DNA of 64,000 bases from the NCBI RefSeq assembly GCF_002973525.1, contig NZ_PVEN01000002.1:1-64000 (forward strand), written 5' to 3'. The notes under the pieces are model-generated. The model was not told the origin of the DNA. It worked only from the letters and a program-made list of their open reading frames with translations, and did not search any database. Position 1 is the stretch's first letter; the number at the start of each line of letters is the position of its first letter. Source of the stretch: Paraburkholderia sp. BL21I4N1 (GTDB lineage Bacteria; Pseudomonadota; Gammaproteobacteria; Burkholderiales; Burkholderiaceae). A program made the translations under genes and the position numbers. Positions 6,599 to 14,883 of the stretch are shown here, piece after piece.

Positions 6599-7996
6599 AT
6601 GATTTCGACATCGATGACGAATCGCTGGCTAAGGCCACTGGCGATGCTCGCGACAGCCGCGCTGGTAAGCGCATGTGGAGGCGGCGACAGCGGAGGGGGA
6701 GGGGGAGGAGGAGCACCTTCCGTCACACTGCGGTCGATTTCGGTCACGCCCAACCCATTCAGCACCGGCGTTGGGATCACACGCCAATTGACAGCAACCG
6801 GAAACTTCTCCGACGGCAGCGCGGCTGACCTGACGGCCAGTGCGGCATGGAACTCTCTGACTCCATCGGTTGCGACAGTGTCCGCCGGCGCGGTGACGGG
6901 AGCGGCGCTGGGCGCGGCGACCATCCGGGTCTCGTCGGCGGGCGTGTCGGCCGATATCCCGATGAATGTGACCGCCAATACATGGTCGCCTGCCCAGTCA
7001 ATGGACTACGTGCTCGGCTCGCTGACGCTGCTTCCAAACGGCAGCGCGTTTTCCGCGGGCGGGGACAATCTTCATCGGGGCGATGCCGAAATCTATGATC
7101 CCAATAAAGACAGTTGGTCGGAGACTGATCAACTGATGACAATCGGGAACATCGCCCTCCTGCTGACAAACGGCAAAGTACTAAGCGTGGGTGGCGTGGA
7201 TTCTTTTGAAATCGGCGGCCTAAGCGAGATTTACGACCCGGCGTTGGGCCGCTGGACCACTCATGCGCCAATGTCATACACCCGCCAGGGCTTTACCGCC
7301 ACATTGCTGGCCGATGGAACCGTGCTGGCGACAGGCGGCACGAACGCTACCCCGACCCAGACCCGATATGAAGAACGTTACGATCCGGTCGCCAATCAAT
7401 GGTCCACCGTTCCGGGCATGATGTCGCAAAGAGTTGCGCATACGGCAACGTTGCTGCCTGACGGGCAAGTACTAGTTGCGGGTGGGCTCGGCTTTAACAG
7501 CTACTCGTTTGCCAGTGCCGAGCTCTATGACCCGGTGGCAAATACGTGGTCGCCCGCCGCAAGCATGGCTACCTCACGCGCAGAGCACACGGCAACGTTA
7601 TTGCCTGGAGGCAAGGTACTCGTCGTGGGCGGCGAAACCATCGCCTTCGCAGGGAATGGTTCGCCTCCCTCGGTCGTGCTCCTTTCGAGCGCGGAAATCT
7701 ACGATCCCACGACGAACACGTGGTCGTCGGCTGGGAATATGGCCACGGCCCGCGTGGAACCCGCGACACTGCTCCTACCCAGCGGAAAGGTCCTGGTAAC
7801 TGGAGGGACGACAACCGGCAACGTCGCGCTGGCGAGCGCGGAAATCTACGACCCGGGTACCAACACCTGGTCGGCTGCTGGAAGTATGGCGACGGCGCTC
7901 GCGCAGCCAGCCGCAGTCCTGCTGAAAAACGGAACCGTCCTGGCTTGTGGCGTTGGCTCGACAACGCCCACTCCAGGCTGCGAGCTCTATTGGTAA
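6599..7996 (+). CDS. Kelch-repeat lipoprotein with Ig-like domain
   Basis: A 465-aa exported protein. The N-terminus has a lipoprotein signal (ATAALVSACGGG) followed by a Gly-rich linker at about 25-38. Residues ~40-127 form a BIG2-type Ig-like domain (SVTPNPFSTGVG..LTATGNFSDGS). The rest is six to seven Kelch blades with the repeat (A)E(I/L)YDP.TN.WS ... LL..GKVL..GG. Such propellers bind ligands or partners; no catalytic residues are evident. It is preceded by a G-rich ribosome binding site. It is the only gene between the two tRNA-derived repeats and so appears to be cargo of a separate insertion unit. Confidence 0.85.
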   Translation: MISTSMTNRWLRPLAMLATAALVSACGGGDSGGGGGGGAPSVTLRSISVTPNPFSTGVGITRQLTATGNFSDGSAADLTASAAWNSLTPSVATVSAGAVTGAALGAATIRVSSAGVSADIPMNVTANTWSPAQSMDYVLGSLTLLPNGSAFSAGGDNLHRGDAEIYDPNKDSWSETDQLMTIGNIALLLTNGKVLSVGGVDSFEIGGLSEIYDPALGRWTTHAPMSYTRQGFTATLLADGTVLATGGTNATPTQTRYEERYDPVANQWSTVPGMMSQRVAHTATLLPDGQVLVAGGLGFNSYSFASAELYDPVANTWSPAASMATSRAEHTATLLPGGKVLVVGGETIAFAGNGSPPSVVLLSSAEIYDPTTNTWSSAGNMATARVEPATLLLPSGKVLVTGGTTTGNVALASAEIYDPGTNTWSAAGSMATALAQPAAVLLKNGTVLACGVGSTTPTPGCELYW

Positions 7997-8041
7997 AGTA
8001 AGGGCGCCCCATGCGCTGACACCGCGCGGGCTCCTGATAGT

Positions 8042-8066
8042 AAAAAGCCCAGCGCGGTGCTGGGCT
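8042..8066 (-). terminator. Terminator for the DUF427 gene
   Basis: AGCCCAGC (8046-8053) and GCTGGGCT (8059-8066) form an 8-bp stem with a 5-base loop; on the minus strand it is followed by a T-run (8042-8046). It lies downstream of the minus-strand gene at 8200-8583, on the far side of the tRNA-derived repeat. Confidence 0.7.
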
Positions 8067-8131
8067 CCTCTCAAGACAGGGCGTATTACGATGTCTCAAG
8101 CACGTCGATAGCTTCCGCGTATTTATCGACA

Positions 8132-8157
8132 GGGTTCCAGTCCCTCCTGCCGTACCA
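8132..8157 (+). repeat. Second tRNA-Arg 3'-end repeat (attachment site)
   Basis: 26 bases match 6398-6423 with one mismatch (TTCCAGT for TTCGAGT in the T-loop), including CTGCCGTACCA. Nothing upstream resembles a tRNA body. It marks the chromosomal edge of a second tandem insertion, or the older edge of the element. Between 7997 and 8199 no gene is seen. Confidence 0.8.
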
Positions 8158-8199
8158 GGTTTCCGCTTCACGATCGGCATGCCCGTGCGCGCGCCGTCG

Positions 8200-8583
8200 C
8201 TACGCTTTAGCCTGCACCTCGATCGAATCCACACGATCCGGATAAAACGCCAGATGCTGTGCGATCTCTTTCACCGCCGCATACGGCGCCTCGTAAGTCC
8301 ACACCGAATTCACCGTCCGCTCGCCGCCCAGCGGAATGCTGTAGTACGCGCATTCGCCTTTATACGGGCAATACGTCGCGTGCTCAGTGCGTTCCAGCAG
8401 CGCCATCTCGACGTCGGTGCGCGGAATGTAATACGCCGGCGGATACGCGGCTTCGCGCAGCACCAGCGCGTTGTCCGAACTGGCGATCTGCCGGCCGGCC
8501 ACGGTCACCACAACCCGTGCGTTCGCCGGCTCGATCGTGATGGGGTGATCCGGTCCGGGGACCTTGATGGTTCTTTCAGTCAT
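8200..8583 (-). CDS. DUF427 domain-containing protein
   Basis: A 127-aa cytosolic protein of the DUF427 family. The characteristic pattern is present: early strands IKVPGPDHPITIEP, VVVTVAGRQIASS, the block YPPAYYIPRTDVEMALLERTEHATYCPYKGECAYYSI, and a C-terminal WTYEAPYAAVKEIAQHLAFYPDRV. The biochemical role is unknown. The ATG at 8583 is selected because AGGAG lies 10 bases upstream; a longer frame exists but has no such site. Single gene with its own terminator. Confidence 0.85.
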   Translation of the reverse strand: MTERTIKVPGPDHPITIEPANARVVVTVAGRQIASSDNALVLREAAYPPAYYIPRTDVEMALLERTEHATYCPYKGECAYYSIPLGGERTVNSVWTYEAPYAAVKEIAQHLAFYPDRVDSIEVQAKA

Positions 8584-8783
8584 GCTGTCGAACTCCTGGA
8601 TAAGTGATCGAGCCTGTCGCGGGTCGAAAAAGGTCGAGGCAGGCCGAGACAAGTTGACACAGTCTGGACACGCGCCGCGCCACAAAAAAACGGCAAAGAC
8701 CGCACCTTCGCACGAAGCATACGCCGCTCGTGAAAACCCGTCGCACGACAATCCATGTCACCGGCACACGACTAGGCGAAGCC

Positions 8784-8809
8784 AAAAAAACGGGCAGCCG
8801 AAGCTGCCC
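8784..8809 (-). terminator. Terminator of the phospholipase/phosphatase gene
   Basis: GGGCAGC-CGAA-GCTGCCC hairpin (8792-8809), followed on the minus strand by a T-run (8784-8790). It lies about 50 bases past the stop of the gene at 8858-10438. Confidence 0.85.
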
Positions 8810-8857
8810 ATGAAAACGTCACGCATCGACGCGCGACCGTTGCTTGCCGCGCCCTGC

Positions 8858-10438
8858 TTACTGTTTGATGTTCAACGCCGCCGTCAGGTCGCCCATCGGT
8901 TTGCTGCCGTTGCTGACCAGCGCCGCGTCACGCGCCGCGATACCCGGCAGCGTCGGCAGCGAGAAACGGTGCGTGATGAAACGCAGGATCGACGTCGTGT
9001 CGTACTGCGTGTGATCGACGAAACCCTTCTTCGCGTACGGCGAAATGATCAGCGCCGGAATCCGCGTGCCCGGACCCCAGCGGTCGGCCTTCGGCGGCGC
9101 GACGTGATCCCAGAAACCGCCGTTTTCGTCGTACGTGACGACCACCATCATGTTGTTCCACTGCGGGCTCTTCTGCAGATGCGAGATCAGGTCGGCGATA
9201 TGCTGGTCGCCCGATGCGACGTCCGTGTAACCCGCGTGTTCGTTCAGGTTGCCCTGCGGCTTGTAGAACGACACTTGCGGTAGCGTGCCGGCGTCGATCG
9301 CCTTGATGAATTCCGAGCCGCCCATGCCGCCGTCGAGCAGATGCTGCGTGCGGTTCGTGGTGCCCGGCGCCAGATCGGCGAAGTAGTTGAACGGCTGATG
9401 ATGCGGCTGGAAGTTCGGCGCCGTCAGATTCGCGCCGTAGATCACGTTGGCCGTGCCGGTTTGCGCCGCCGACACCGCCGCGCCCCACGCGCCGCCATAC
9501 CATGCCCACGACACGTTCGCCTTGCTCAACAGATCGCCGATGTGTTGCTGCGTCTGCGCCGGCAGCGTGGTCGCCTGGGTCGGATCGGCCAGATTCGCGT
9601 CGCCGCCCGACGCGGCCTTGTTGCCGCTCGGCTGATACGGCGGCTGCATCGTGTTGATCGCGTAGAAGTCCGGCGTCAGGTTGCCCGACAGCACGAATTT
9701 TGGCGCGCCGGTAATGGCCGAAGCCGGCGAGTTCGTCGCCACTTTCAGCGTCACGCCGTCGCTTTCCACCGACGAGATCGAGCCGGCCGCCGGGCTCTTA
9801 TCCGCGTTCGGATAGGTCGGCGTGCACGAACAGATCAGCCACTGGTGGTTCAGGAACGAACCGCCGAATGCGCCCATGAAGAAGTTGTCGGCCAGCGTGT
9901 ATTGCTGGGCGACTTTCCACAGCGGCAGCTTGTCGGCGTCCAGCGTGTAGTGGCCCATCACGAGGCCGCCCGAATCCGCCCACGCGGCGAACTTGTCGTT
10001 CTTGCCGCCGTTGATCTGCATCTGGTTCTCGTAGAAGCGGTGATACAGGTCGCGTGTCGTCGCGGTGATCGGCGTGTTGAAACCCTTCGGGTCGTCGATC
10101 GCGAACGGCGTGTTGGGCAGATTCGCGGTCATGGCCTGGGTGATCACCGGCGTCACACCGGTTTGCGTCAGGCCGTTCCACACCGGCGGCAGCGTCGCCA
10201 GCACGGTGCCGTTGCGGTCCACCTGGGTGGAGTTCGCCGCGCTCACGTTCTGCAGGCCGTTCGCGCCGGGGAAATTGCCGTACAGGTTGTCGAAGCTGCG
10301 GTTTTCCGCATAGATCACCACGACCGTCTTGATCGACGTGATGTCCGGTTGCGGAGCGATGTCGTTGCCGCCGCACGCATAAAGGCTCAATGCTGCTGCG
10401 ATCGCGATAGGCGTCGCGCAGATCAGTTTTTTGTTCAT
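8858..10438 (-). CDS. AcpA/phospholipase C family phosphoesterase lipoprotein
   Basis: A 526-aa exported enzyme of the bacterial phospholipase C / AcpA acid phosphatase family, which hydrolyses phosphomonoesters or phospholipid head groups. The signal ends in a lipobox (LSLYACGG). Family motifs visible are VVVIYAENRSFDNLYG near residue 45, NHQWLICSCTPTYP, LNEHAGYTD and VVTYDENGGFWDHVAPP. The ATG at 10438 (MNKKLICA) is used because the leader then fits a lipoprotein signal; a longer start exists seven codons up. It is divergent from a di-haem peroxidase. A Pho-box-like sequence lies about 90 bases upstream, consistent with phosphate control, which is inferred. Confidence 0.87.
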   Translation of the reverse strand: MNKKLICATPIAIAAALSLYACGGNDIAPQPDITSIKTVVVIYAENRSFDNLYGNFPGANGLQNVSAANSTQVDRNGTVLATLPPVWNGLTQTGVTPVITQAMTANLPNTPFAIDDPKGFNTPITATTRDLYHRFYENQMQINGGKNDKFAAWADSGGLVMGHYTLDADKLPLWKVAQQYTLADNFFMGAFGGSFLNHQWLICSCTPTYPNADKSPAAGSISSVESDGVTLKVATNSPASAITGAPKFVLSGNLTPDFYAINTMQPPYQPSGNKAASGGDANLADPTQATTLPAQTQQHIGDLLSKANVSWAWYGGAWGAAVSAAQTGTANVIYGANLTAPNFQPHHQPFNYFADLAPGTTNRTQHLLDGGMGGSEFIKAIDAGTLPQVSFYKPQGNLNEHAGYTDVASGDQHIADLISHLQKSPQWNNMMVVVTYDENGGFWDHVAPPKADRWGPGTRIPALIISPYAKKGFVDHTQYDTTSILRFITHRFSLPTLPGIAARDAALVSNGSKPMGDLTAALNIKQ

Positions 10439-10528
10439 TTGATGTGGTTTCTCTCTCACGCGTTGGGGACGCGGGCCTCCTGTAGTTCCTTACACGGATG
10501 ACCGCCGGCGAAAGTTTGGCCAATGAAT

Positions 10529-10546
10529 TTGACAGAAAGATGTAAT
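10529..10546 (-). promoter_or_regulatory. Candidate Pho box for the phosphoesterase gene
   Basis: On the minus strand ATTACAT-CTTT-CTGTCAA resembles the CTGTCAT-N4-CTGTCAT PhoB site (about 10 of 14 positions, the second half 6 of 7). The site is weak, but its position and the target enzyme fit. Confidence 0.35.
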
Positions 10547-10587
10547 TAATTACGAATTGCTTTGTTGTCTGTATTTTCGTCGGCTAC

Positions 10588-10605
10588 ATGTCATTTAAGC
10601 GACAT
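10588..10605 (+). promoter_or_regulatory. Candidate Pho box for the di-haem peroxidase gene
   Basis: ATGTCAT-TTAA-GCGACAT resembles the PhoB repeat (about 10 of 14 positions). If it is an operator, the ATG at 10588 within it is not the true start, supporting the start at 10657. Confidence 0.3.
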
Positions 10606-10656
10606 GTAAATGAAATACGCTCGCGGACTTCACTATCGGCAACTCACATCATTCAT

Positions 10657-12117
10657 ATGCGGCCTGGTCTTGCGGGAATTCGGAAAACGGCGGTTCGGCC
10701 TGGCGCGTGGCGGCACGCGGAGTCGGCTGGAGGCAAGGGAATCGGCGGGGTGCTCGCGATCACGTTGGCGCTCGCCGGTGTGACGCTGAGCCTCGCTGCG
10801 TGCGACGCGGGCACGCCTGCGGCGAATACCGGCGTCAAGTTGGAAGCCAGCGCCGCGGCTGTGCCTGGTGCCGCATCCGCCCTTCCGGTTGCGACCCTGA
10901 ACGCCACCCACGACGCCGGCCAGACCCGCGCGGAAGTTTACAAATCCGTCCAGCAGATGACGGCGCTCGGCAAGCAATTGTTTTTCGACGCGTCGCTGTC
11001 CGGCTCCGGCAAGCTCGCTTGTGCGTCGTGCCATAGTCCCGATCACGCGTTCTCGCCCGCCAATTCGCTGGCGGTGCAACTGGGCGGCAACGACATGCAT
11101 CGCACCGGCGTGCGCGCCGCGCCGACGCTGAAGTATCTGCAATCGGTGCCGGCGTTCGCCGAGCACTATCACGAGTCGGACGACGAAGGCGACGAAAGCG
11201 TCGACGCCGGCCCGACCGGCGGCTTGACCTGGGACGGCCGGGTCGATCGTGGCCGCGATCAGGCGCGGATTCCGCTGTTGTCGTCGTTCGAAATGGGCAG
11301 CACGCCGGCCAGGGTGAGCGCCGCGGTTAAAGCCGCGCCGTATGCCGACGCGTTCCGCGAGGCCTTCGGCGAACGCATTTTCGATAGCGACGACGCCACC
11401 TTCAACGCCGTGCTGCAAGCGCTCGAAACCTTCGAGCAGACGCCTGAGTTGTTCTATCCGTACACCAGCAAATACGACGCCTATCTGGCGGGCAAAGCGC
11501 AATTGACGAAAGCCGAGTTGCACGGCCTGCAGGTCTTCACCGACGAACAGAAGGGTAATTGCGCGAGTTGCCACATCAGCCAGCGCACCCGGGACGGCGC
11601 GCCGCCGCAGTTCAGCGACTTCGGCCTGATCGCGATCGGCGTGCCGCGCAATCGTGCCCTGGCGGTGAACCGCGACCCGCACTTCTACGATCTCGGCGCC
11701 TGCGGTCCGGAGCGCACCGATCTCGGCGGACGCGCGGAGTTTTGCGGCATCTTCCGTACGCCGACGTTGCGCAACGTGGCGTTGAAGAAGAGTTTTTTCC
11801 ACAACGGTATCTACCATTCGCTCGATCAGGTGGTGCGTTTCTATGCCGAGCGCGATACGAATCCGGAGAAGTTCTATCCGGTTTCAAAAGGCAAGGTGCA
11901 GAAGTTCGACGATTTGCCGCAGCGTTACTGGGTCAATCTGAACACCGATCCGCCGTTCGACCGCAAGCCGGGCGACAAGCCGTCGCTCGACGAAGCCGAG
12001 ATCAAGGACGTAGTGGCGTTTTTGAAAACGCTGACGGACGGCTACAAGGTGGAGAGTGCGGCGGGCGGGGCTGCCAAGGTGGCCGCCACGGGGACCGCGA
12101 AGGTCGGGGCGAACTGA
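10657..12117 (+). CDS. Di-haem cytochrome c peroxidase (MauG/CcpA family) lipoprotein
   Basis: A periplasmic electron-transfer enzyme of the di-haem peroxidase family, 486 aa from this start. Two c-type haem sites are visible, CASCH at residues 122-126 and CASCH at 302-306. There is also the conserved ALQALETFEQTPE and a C-terminal FRTPTLRNVALKKSFFHNG. The N-terminus carries a lipobox (LSLAACDAG), so membrane anchoring is likely. An in-frame ATG 69 bases upstream exists, but neither start has a good ribosome binding site. It is divergent from the AcpA-like phosphoesterase, a pairing I have seen in Burkholderia-type genomes. Substrate unknown. Confidence 0.85.
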   Translation: MRPGLAGIRKTAVRPGAWRHAESAGGKGIGGVLAITLALAGVTLSLAACDAGTPAANTGVKLEASAAAVPGAASALPVATLNATHDAGQTRAEVYKSVQQMTALGKQLFFDASLSGSGKLACASCHSPDHAFSPANSLAVQLGGNDMHRTGVRAAPTLKYLQSVPAFAEHYHESDDEGDESVDAGPTGGLTWDGRVDRGRDQARIPLLSSFEMGSTPARVSAAVKAAPYADAFREAFGERIFDSDDATFNAVLQALETFEQTPELFYPYTSKYDAYLAGKAQLTKAELHGLQVFTDEQKGNCASCHISQRTRDGAPPQFSDFGLIAIGVPRNRALAVNRDPHFYDLGACGPERTDLGGRAEFCGIFRTPTLRNVALKKSFFHNGIYHSLDQVVRFYAERDTNPEKFYPVSKGKVQKFDDLPQRYWVNLNTDPPFDRKPGDKPSLDEAEIKDVVAFLKTLTDGYKVESAAGGAAKVAATGTAKVGAN

Positions 12118-12138
12118 AACAGGCGGGGCGCCGCCAGT

Positions 12139-12378
12139 TCAGTATCCGGGGCTTTCGAGGATGTAATAGCAGGCGATGAACAGCAGCGCGAAAGACGCCA
12201 GCAGACAGGCGCAGCCGACCCGCGTCAGCAGGTTCGGCCAACGCGCGAGCGGCAATCCGTCCATCTTGACCATACGTCGCGCCAGACCCGGGTCGCGGCG
12301 AATCGCCACCGGTACGAGCGCAACACAAAGCAGGGCGAGTGCAACGGAGAAGGTTTCAAGGGCAAGGCGGGTATCCAT
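12139..12378 (-). CDS. Small two-helix membrane protein
   Basis: A 79-aa protein with two hydrophobic segments (about residues 8-26, FSVALALLCVALVPVAI, and 52-72, VGCACLLASFALLFIACYYIL) joined by a basic loop (RRDPGLARRMVK). It is probably an inner-membrane protein. It is convergent with the peroxidase gene and ends 22 bases from it. Codon use resembles the flanks. No known function. Confidence 0.6.
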   Translation of the reverse strand: MDTRLALETFSVALALLCVALVPVAIRRDPGLARRMVKMDGLPLARWPNLLTRVGCACLLASFALLFIACYYILESPGY

Positions 12379-12678
12379 GGCGAAGGTTTTGACGCGCGAA
12401 GGGCGCCGAAGCGCAATAGGGCTATCTTAAAAATTCGCACTTCAAGCCGACATGGGACTCGTCTTAAAATTAAACGCAACCGGCGCCCGTTGATCCGCGC
12501 CGTGCGTCAGGGCAGACCTCGCGGGCATGCGCGTCATGGTGTCGATTGCCGCAGATCGCTGCAAACGCGCATCGCGCGGCCACGTCGAGGGGGACATGCT
12601 ATGCTTTTGGGGTCCAGATCACGAGTGGCAGCGAGCGCACTCGTCGACCGCCTGAAACACTTTCGAGGAGAAACCTTC

Positions 12679-13068
12679 ATGTCGATGCGAACCCGTGCCC
12701 TGTTTCATCTGACCGTCGGTGGCCTGCTGCTGGGCGGTGCGCTCAGCGCGCAAGCGGCGAACCTCGGCTTTCTGAACGACACGCCGATCAGCTACATGAA
12801 GCAGCGCGACATCGATTCGGTCAAGAAAGCGGTCTTCACCGCGTTGAACGACAAGCAGGACGGCGAGAGCGCGACCTGGGTGAACGAAGGCACCGGCAAC
12901 AGCGTGAAAATCGACGCGACGATCACCGTCGCGAGCACGGCCAAGGACGGTGAGCGCACGTGCCGCGACGTCGGCGTCGTGCTGAATGCGAAGGGCCAAT
13001 CCATGAACCTGCGCCCGCAATTCTGCAAGCAGGGCGAGGGCAGCTGGCAACTGCAGAAAAAACACTAA
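12679..13068 (+). CDS. Secreted RT0821/Lpp0805-like surface antigen domain protein
   Basis: A 129-aa exported protein with a classical signal peptide (LFHLTVGGLLLGGALSAQAA). The mature part (FLNDTPISYMKQRDIDSVKKAVFTALND, W.NEGTGNSV, TCRDV, FCKQGEGSWQL) matches the small 17-kDa-type outer-membrane antigen family with two conserved cysteines. A GAGGAG ribosome binding site lies 8-13 bases before the ATG at 12679, so the longer upstream frame is not used. The 300 bases before it (12379-12678) hold no gene. Function unknown; envelope location inferred. Confidence 0.8.
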   Translation: MSMRTRALFHLTVGGLLLGGALSAQAANLGFLNDTPISYMKQRDIDSVKKAVFTALNDKQDGESATWVNEGTGNSVKIDATITVASTAKDGERTCRDVGVVLNAKGQSMNLRPQFCKQGEGSWQLQKKH

Positions 13069-13150
13069 GCATGCTGGCCGTAATGGCGACGCGCGCCGGC
13101 CTGCCGGCAGCGCGGCTCGATGCCATGGCGTGCGGCGGCGCGAGACAGCG

Positions 13151-13615
13151 ATGAGCGCGCGGGTCATTTCATGCGGCATCGTGCTGCTCGATCCGGACGG
13201 CCGCGTGCTGCTAGCGCATGCCACCGAAACCTCGCACTGGGACATTCCGAAAGGGCACGGTGAAGAGGGCGAGGAGCCGCACGTCACGGCGCTGCGTGAG
13301 ATGGTCGAGGAAACCGGCATCGCTATCGACGCGACGCGGCTGAAGGATCTCGGCCTGTTCGTCTACCGGCGCGACAAGGATCTGCATCTGTTCGGCGCGC
13401 GGGCTCATGCCGGTGAACTCGATCTGAGCTCGTGCACCTGCACATCGCTGTTTCCGCGCCGCTCCGACGGCACGCTGATTCCCGAAATGGATGCTTACCG
13501 CTGGGCCGCGCCGCACGAAGTCGAGCGTTATGCGAGCCGCAGTCTGACGCGGCTTTTTCAGACGACGCTGTCGCTCGCGGATTTGCATCGGTCGCTAGGC
13601 ATCGTGACGCAATGA
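13151..13615 (+). CDS. NUDIX hydrolase
   Basis: A 154-aa pyrophosphohydrolase. The Nudix box is complete (GHGEEGEEPHVTALREMVEETGI: G-x5-E-x7-REUxEExGU), with WDIPKGHGE ahead of it. It probably hydrolyses a nucleoside diphosphate derivative; the substrate cannot be read from the sequence. The ATG at 13151 is preferred over an upstream GTG because the family normally starts just before the first strand (VISCGIVLLDPDG). It follows the surface antigen gene by 82 bases, and co-transcription is possible. Confidence 0.87.
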   Translation: MSARVISCGIVLLDPDGRVLLAHATETSHWDIPKGHGEEGEEPHVTALREMVEETGIAIDATRLKDLGLFVYRRDKDLHLFGARAHAGELDLSSCTCTSLFPRRSDGTLIPEMDAYRWAAPHEVERYASRSLTRLFQTTLSLADLHRSLGIVTQ

Positions 13616-13665
13616 ATGCAGCAGCGACGGGGTCTGCGCCGCGGACCTCGCGCTGAGTCTGTACT

Positions 13666-14742
13666 TCAATCGAGCGCGCGATCGTTCGGATGCGCGAACA
13701 ACGCGCGATTCTGTTCCGACAGCGGAAAATTCAGATTGATGCCGTGCGGCGGAATGGGCTGCGTGAACCATTGCCGGTACAACCGTTCCGCGTCGCCGGA
13801 GGTCTGACCGCGCGCGATCACACCGTTCACGAGATTGCGGAAGGGGTCGTCGCCCTTGCGGAACATGCACGCGTAGACCTCGTAACCCAGCGGTGTGCCG
13901 GTTACCACGAAGTCGTCCGGACGCGGATCGGTCGCCTGAAAGCCGTACACGATCGGCTCATCCATCACGAACGCCACGGCCCGGTCCTCCTTGAGCGCGT
14001 TGAACGCCTCCGGATGATCGCGCGCGCTGGTGATGCGCATATTCAGATGTTTGTCGGTATTCAGGCGGCGCAGCAGGCGCTCGTCGGAGGTGCCCGCGGT
14101 CGTAACGACCGCCTTGCCCGCCAGGTCCTGAAAATCCGTAATGCCGCTGCTCTTGCGCGTGATCATTCGCACCGCGTACTGGAAGAAGCTGTCCGAGAAG
14201 GCGGCGAGATTTTCGCGTTCGACGGTATGCGTGGTCGACCCGCATTCCAGATCGATCTGGTTGTTCAGCAGCATCGGCGTGCGGTTCGACGAGGTCACGG
14301 TGATTTCGTGCACCTTCAGTTGTGGCATGCCGAGCGTCTTCTTGATTTCATCGACGATTTGCAGCGCAATGCTTTGTGAATAGCCGACCGTGCCTTTGCC
14401 GTCGAAATAAGAGAATGGGATCGACGCCTCACGCACGCCGAGCACGACCACGCCGTCGTCGTGGATTTTTTTCAGGGTGCCGGTGAGTTCGTCCGCGTGG
14501 ACGGGAGCGGTGAGCGATGCTGCGATTAGCGTGGCCAGCGCCGTGAGCCGGGTTAGCCGCGTGAGCCGACCGAGCCGGTCGCGCCGCGTGCGATGAGCGA
14601 ACCGTGTGGCGGCGTGCGTCATGCCGATGGCATTCACGGCGTGATCCGCACGCGCTTCATGCGCTTCACGCATGGGATGCGCGTTGCGCGCTACGTGTGT
14701 CAGCTCACGGGCACTCGCCCCGCGGCGGGCAGCAATTTTCAT
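13666..14742 (-). CDS. gltI: Glutamate/aspartate ABC transporter substrate-binding protein
   Basis: A periplasmic amino-acid-binding protein of family 3 (GltI-like), 358 aa from this start. The mature part begins about DELTGTLKKIHDDGVVVLGVRE and includes IPFSYFD, the ligand-site region DLECGSTTHTVERE and AGTSDERLLRRLN. The ATG at 14742 has a strong GGAGG site 6 bases upstream. It gives an unusually long Arg-rich leader (about 80 residues, with RLTRLTRLTAL before the signal core); a start at 14622 would give a more ordinary signal. No transporter membrane or ATPase gene is adjacent. Confidence 0.8.
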   Translation of the reverse strand: MKIAARRGASARELTHVARNAHPMREAHEARADHAVNAIGMTHAATRFAHRTRRDRLGRLTRLTRLTALATLIAASLTAPVHADELTGTLKKIHDDGVVVLGVREASIPFSYFDGKGTVGYSQSIALQIVDEIKKTLGMPQLKVHEITVTSSNRTPMLLNNQIDLECGSTTHTVERENLAAFSDSFFQYAVRMITRKSSGITDFQDLAGKAVVTTAGTSDERLLRRLNTDKHLNMRITSARDHPEAFNALKEDRAVAFVMDEPIVYGFQATDPRPDDFVVTGTPLGYEVYACMFRKGDDPFRNLVNGVIARGQTSGDAERLYRQWFTQPIPPHGINLNFPLSEQNRALFAHPNDRALD

Positions 14743-14809
14743 CGGACCTCCGGGACTGGCGCATCCGGACGGATACGCTGTCACTGTCGATGGAACATGA
14801 TGCAACGAA

Positions 14810-14843
14810 ACGGCGTGCATCCCATCAACGAGATGCACGCCGT
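14810..14843 (-). terminator. Hairpin terminator after glnS
   Basis: ACGGCGTGCAT (14810-14820) pairs perfectly with ATGCACGCCGT (14833-14843), an 11-bp stem. It is followed on the minus strand by a T-rich but interrupted tail. It lies 41 bases after the glnS stop. Confidence 0.7.
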
Positions 14844-14883
14844 CTTCAACTTCAGATGCGCTACGACCGGCAGTCGCTCAAGC

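Noticed and set aside
8132..8157. Functional tRNA gene
   Set aside because: Only the T-arm and acceptor 3' strand are present, with no D-arm, anticodon arm or 5' acceptor strand.
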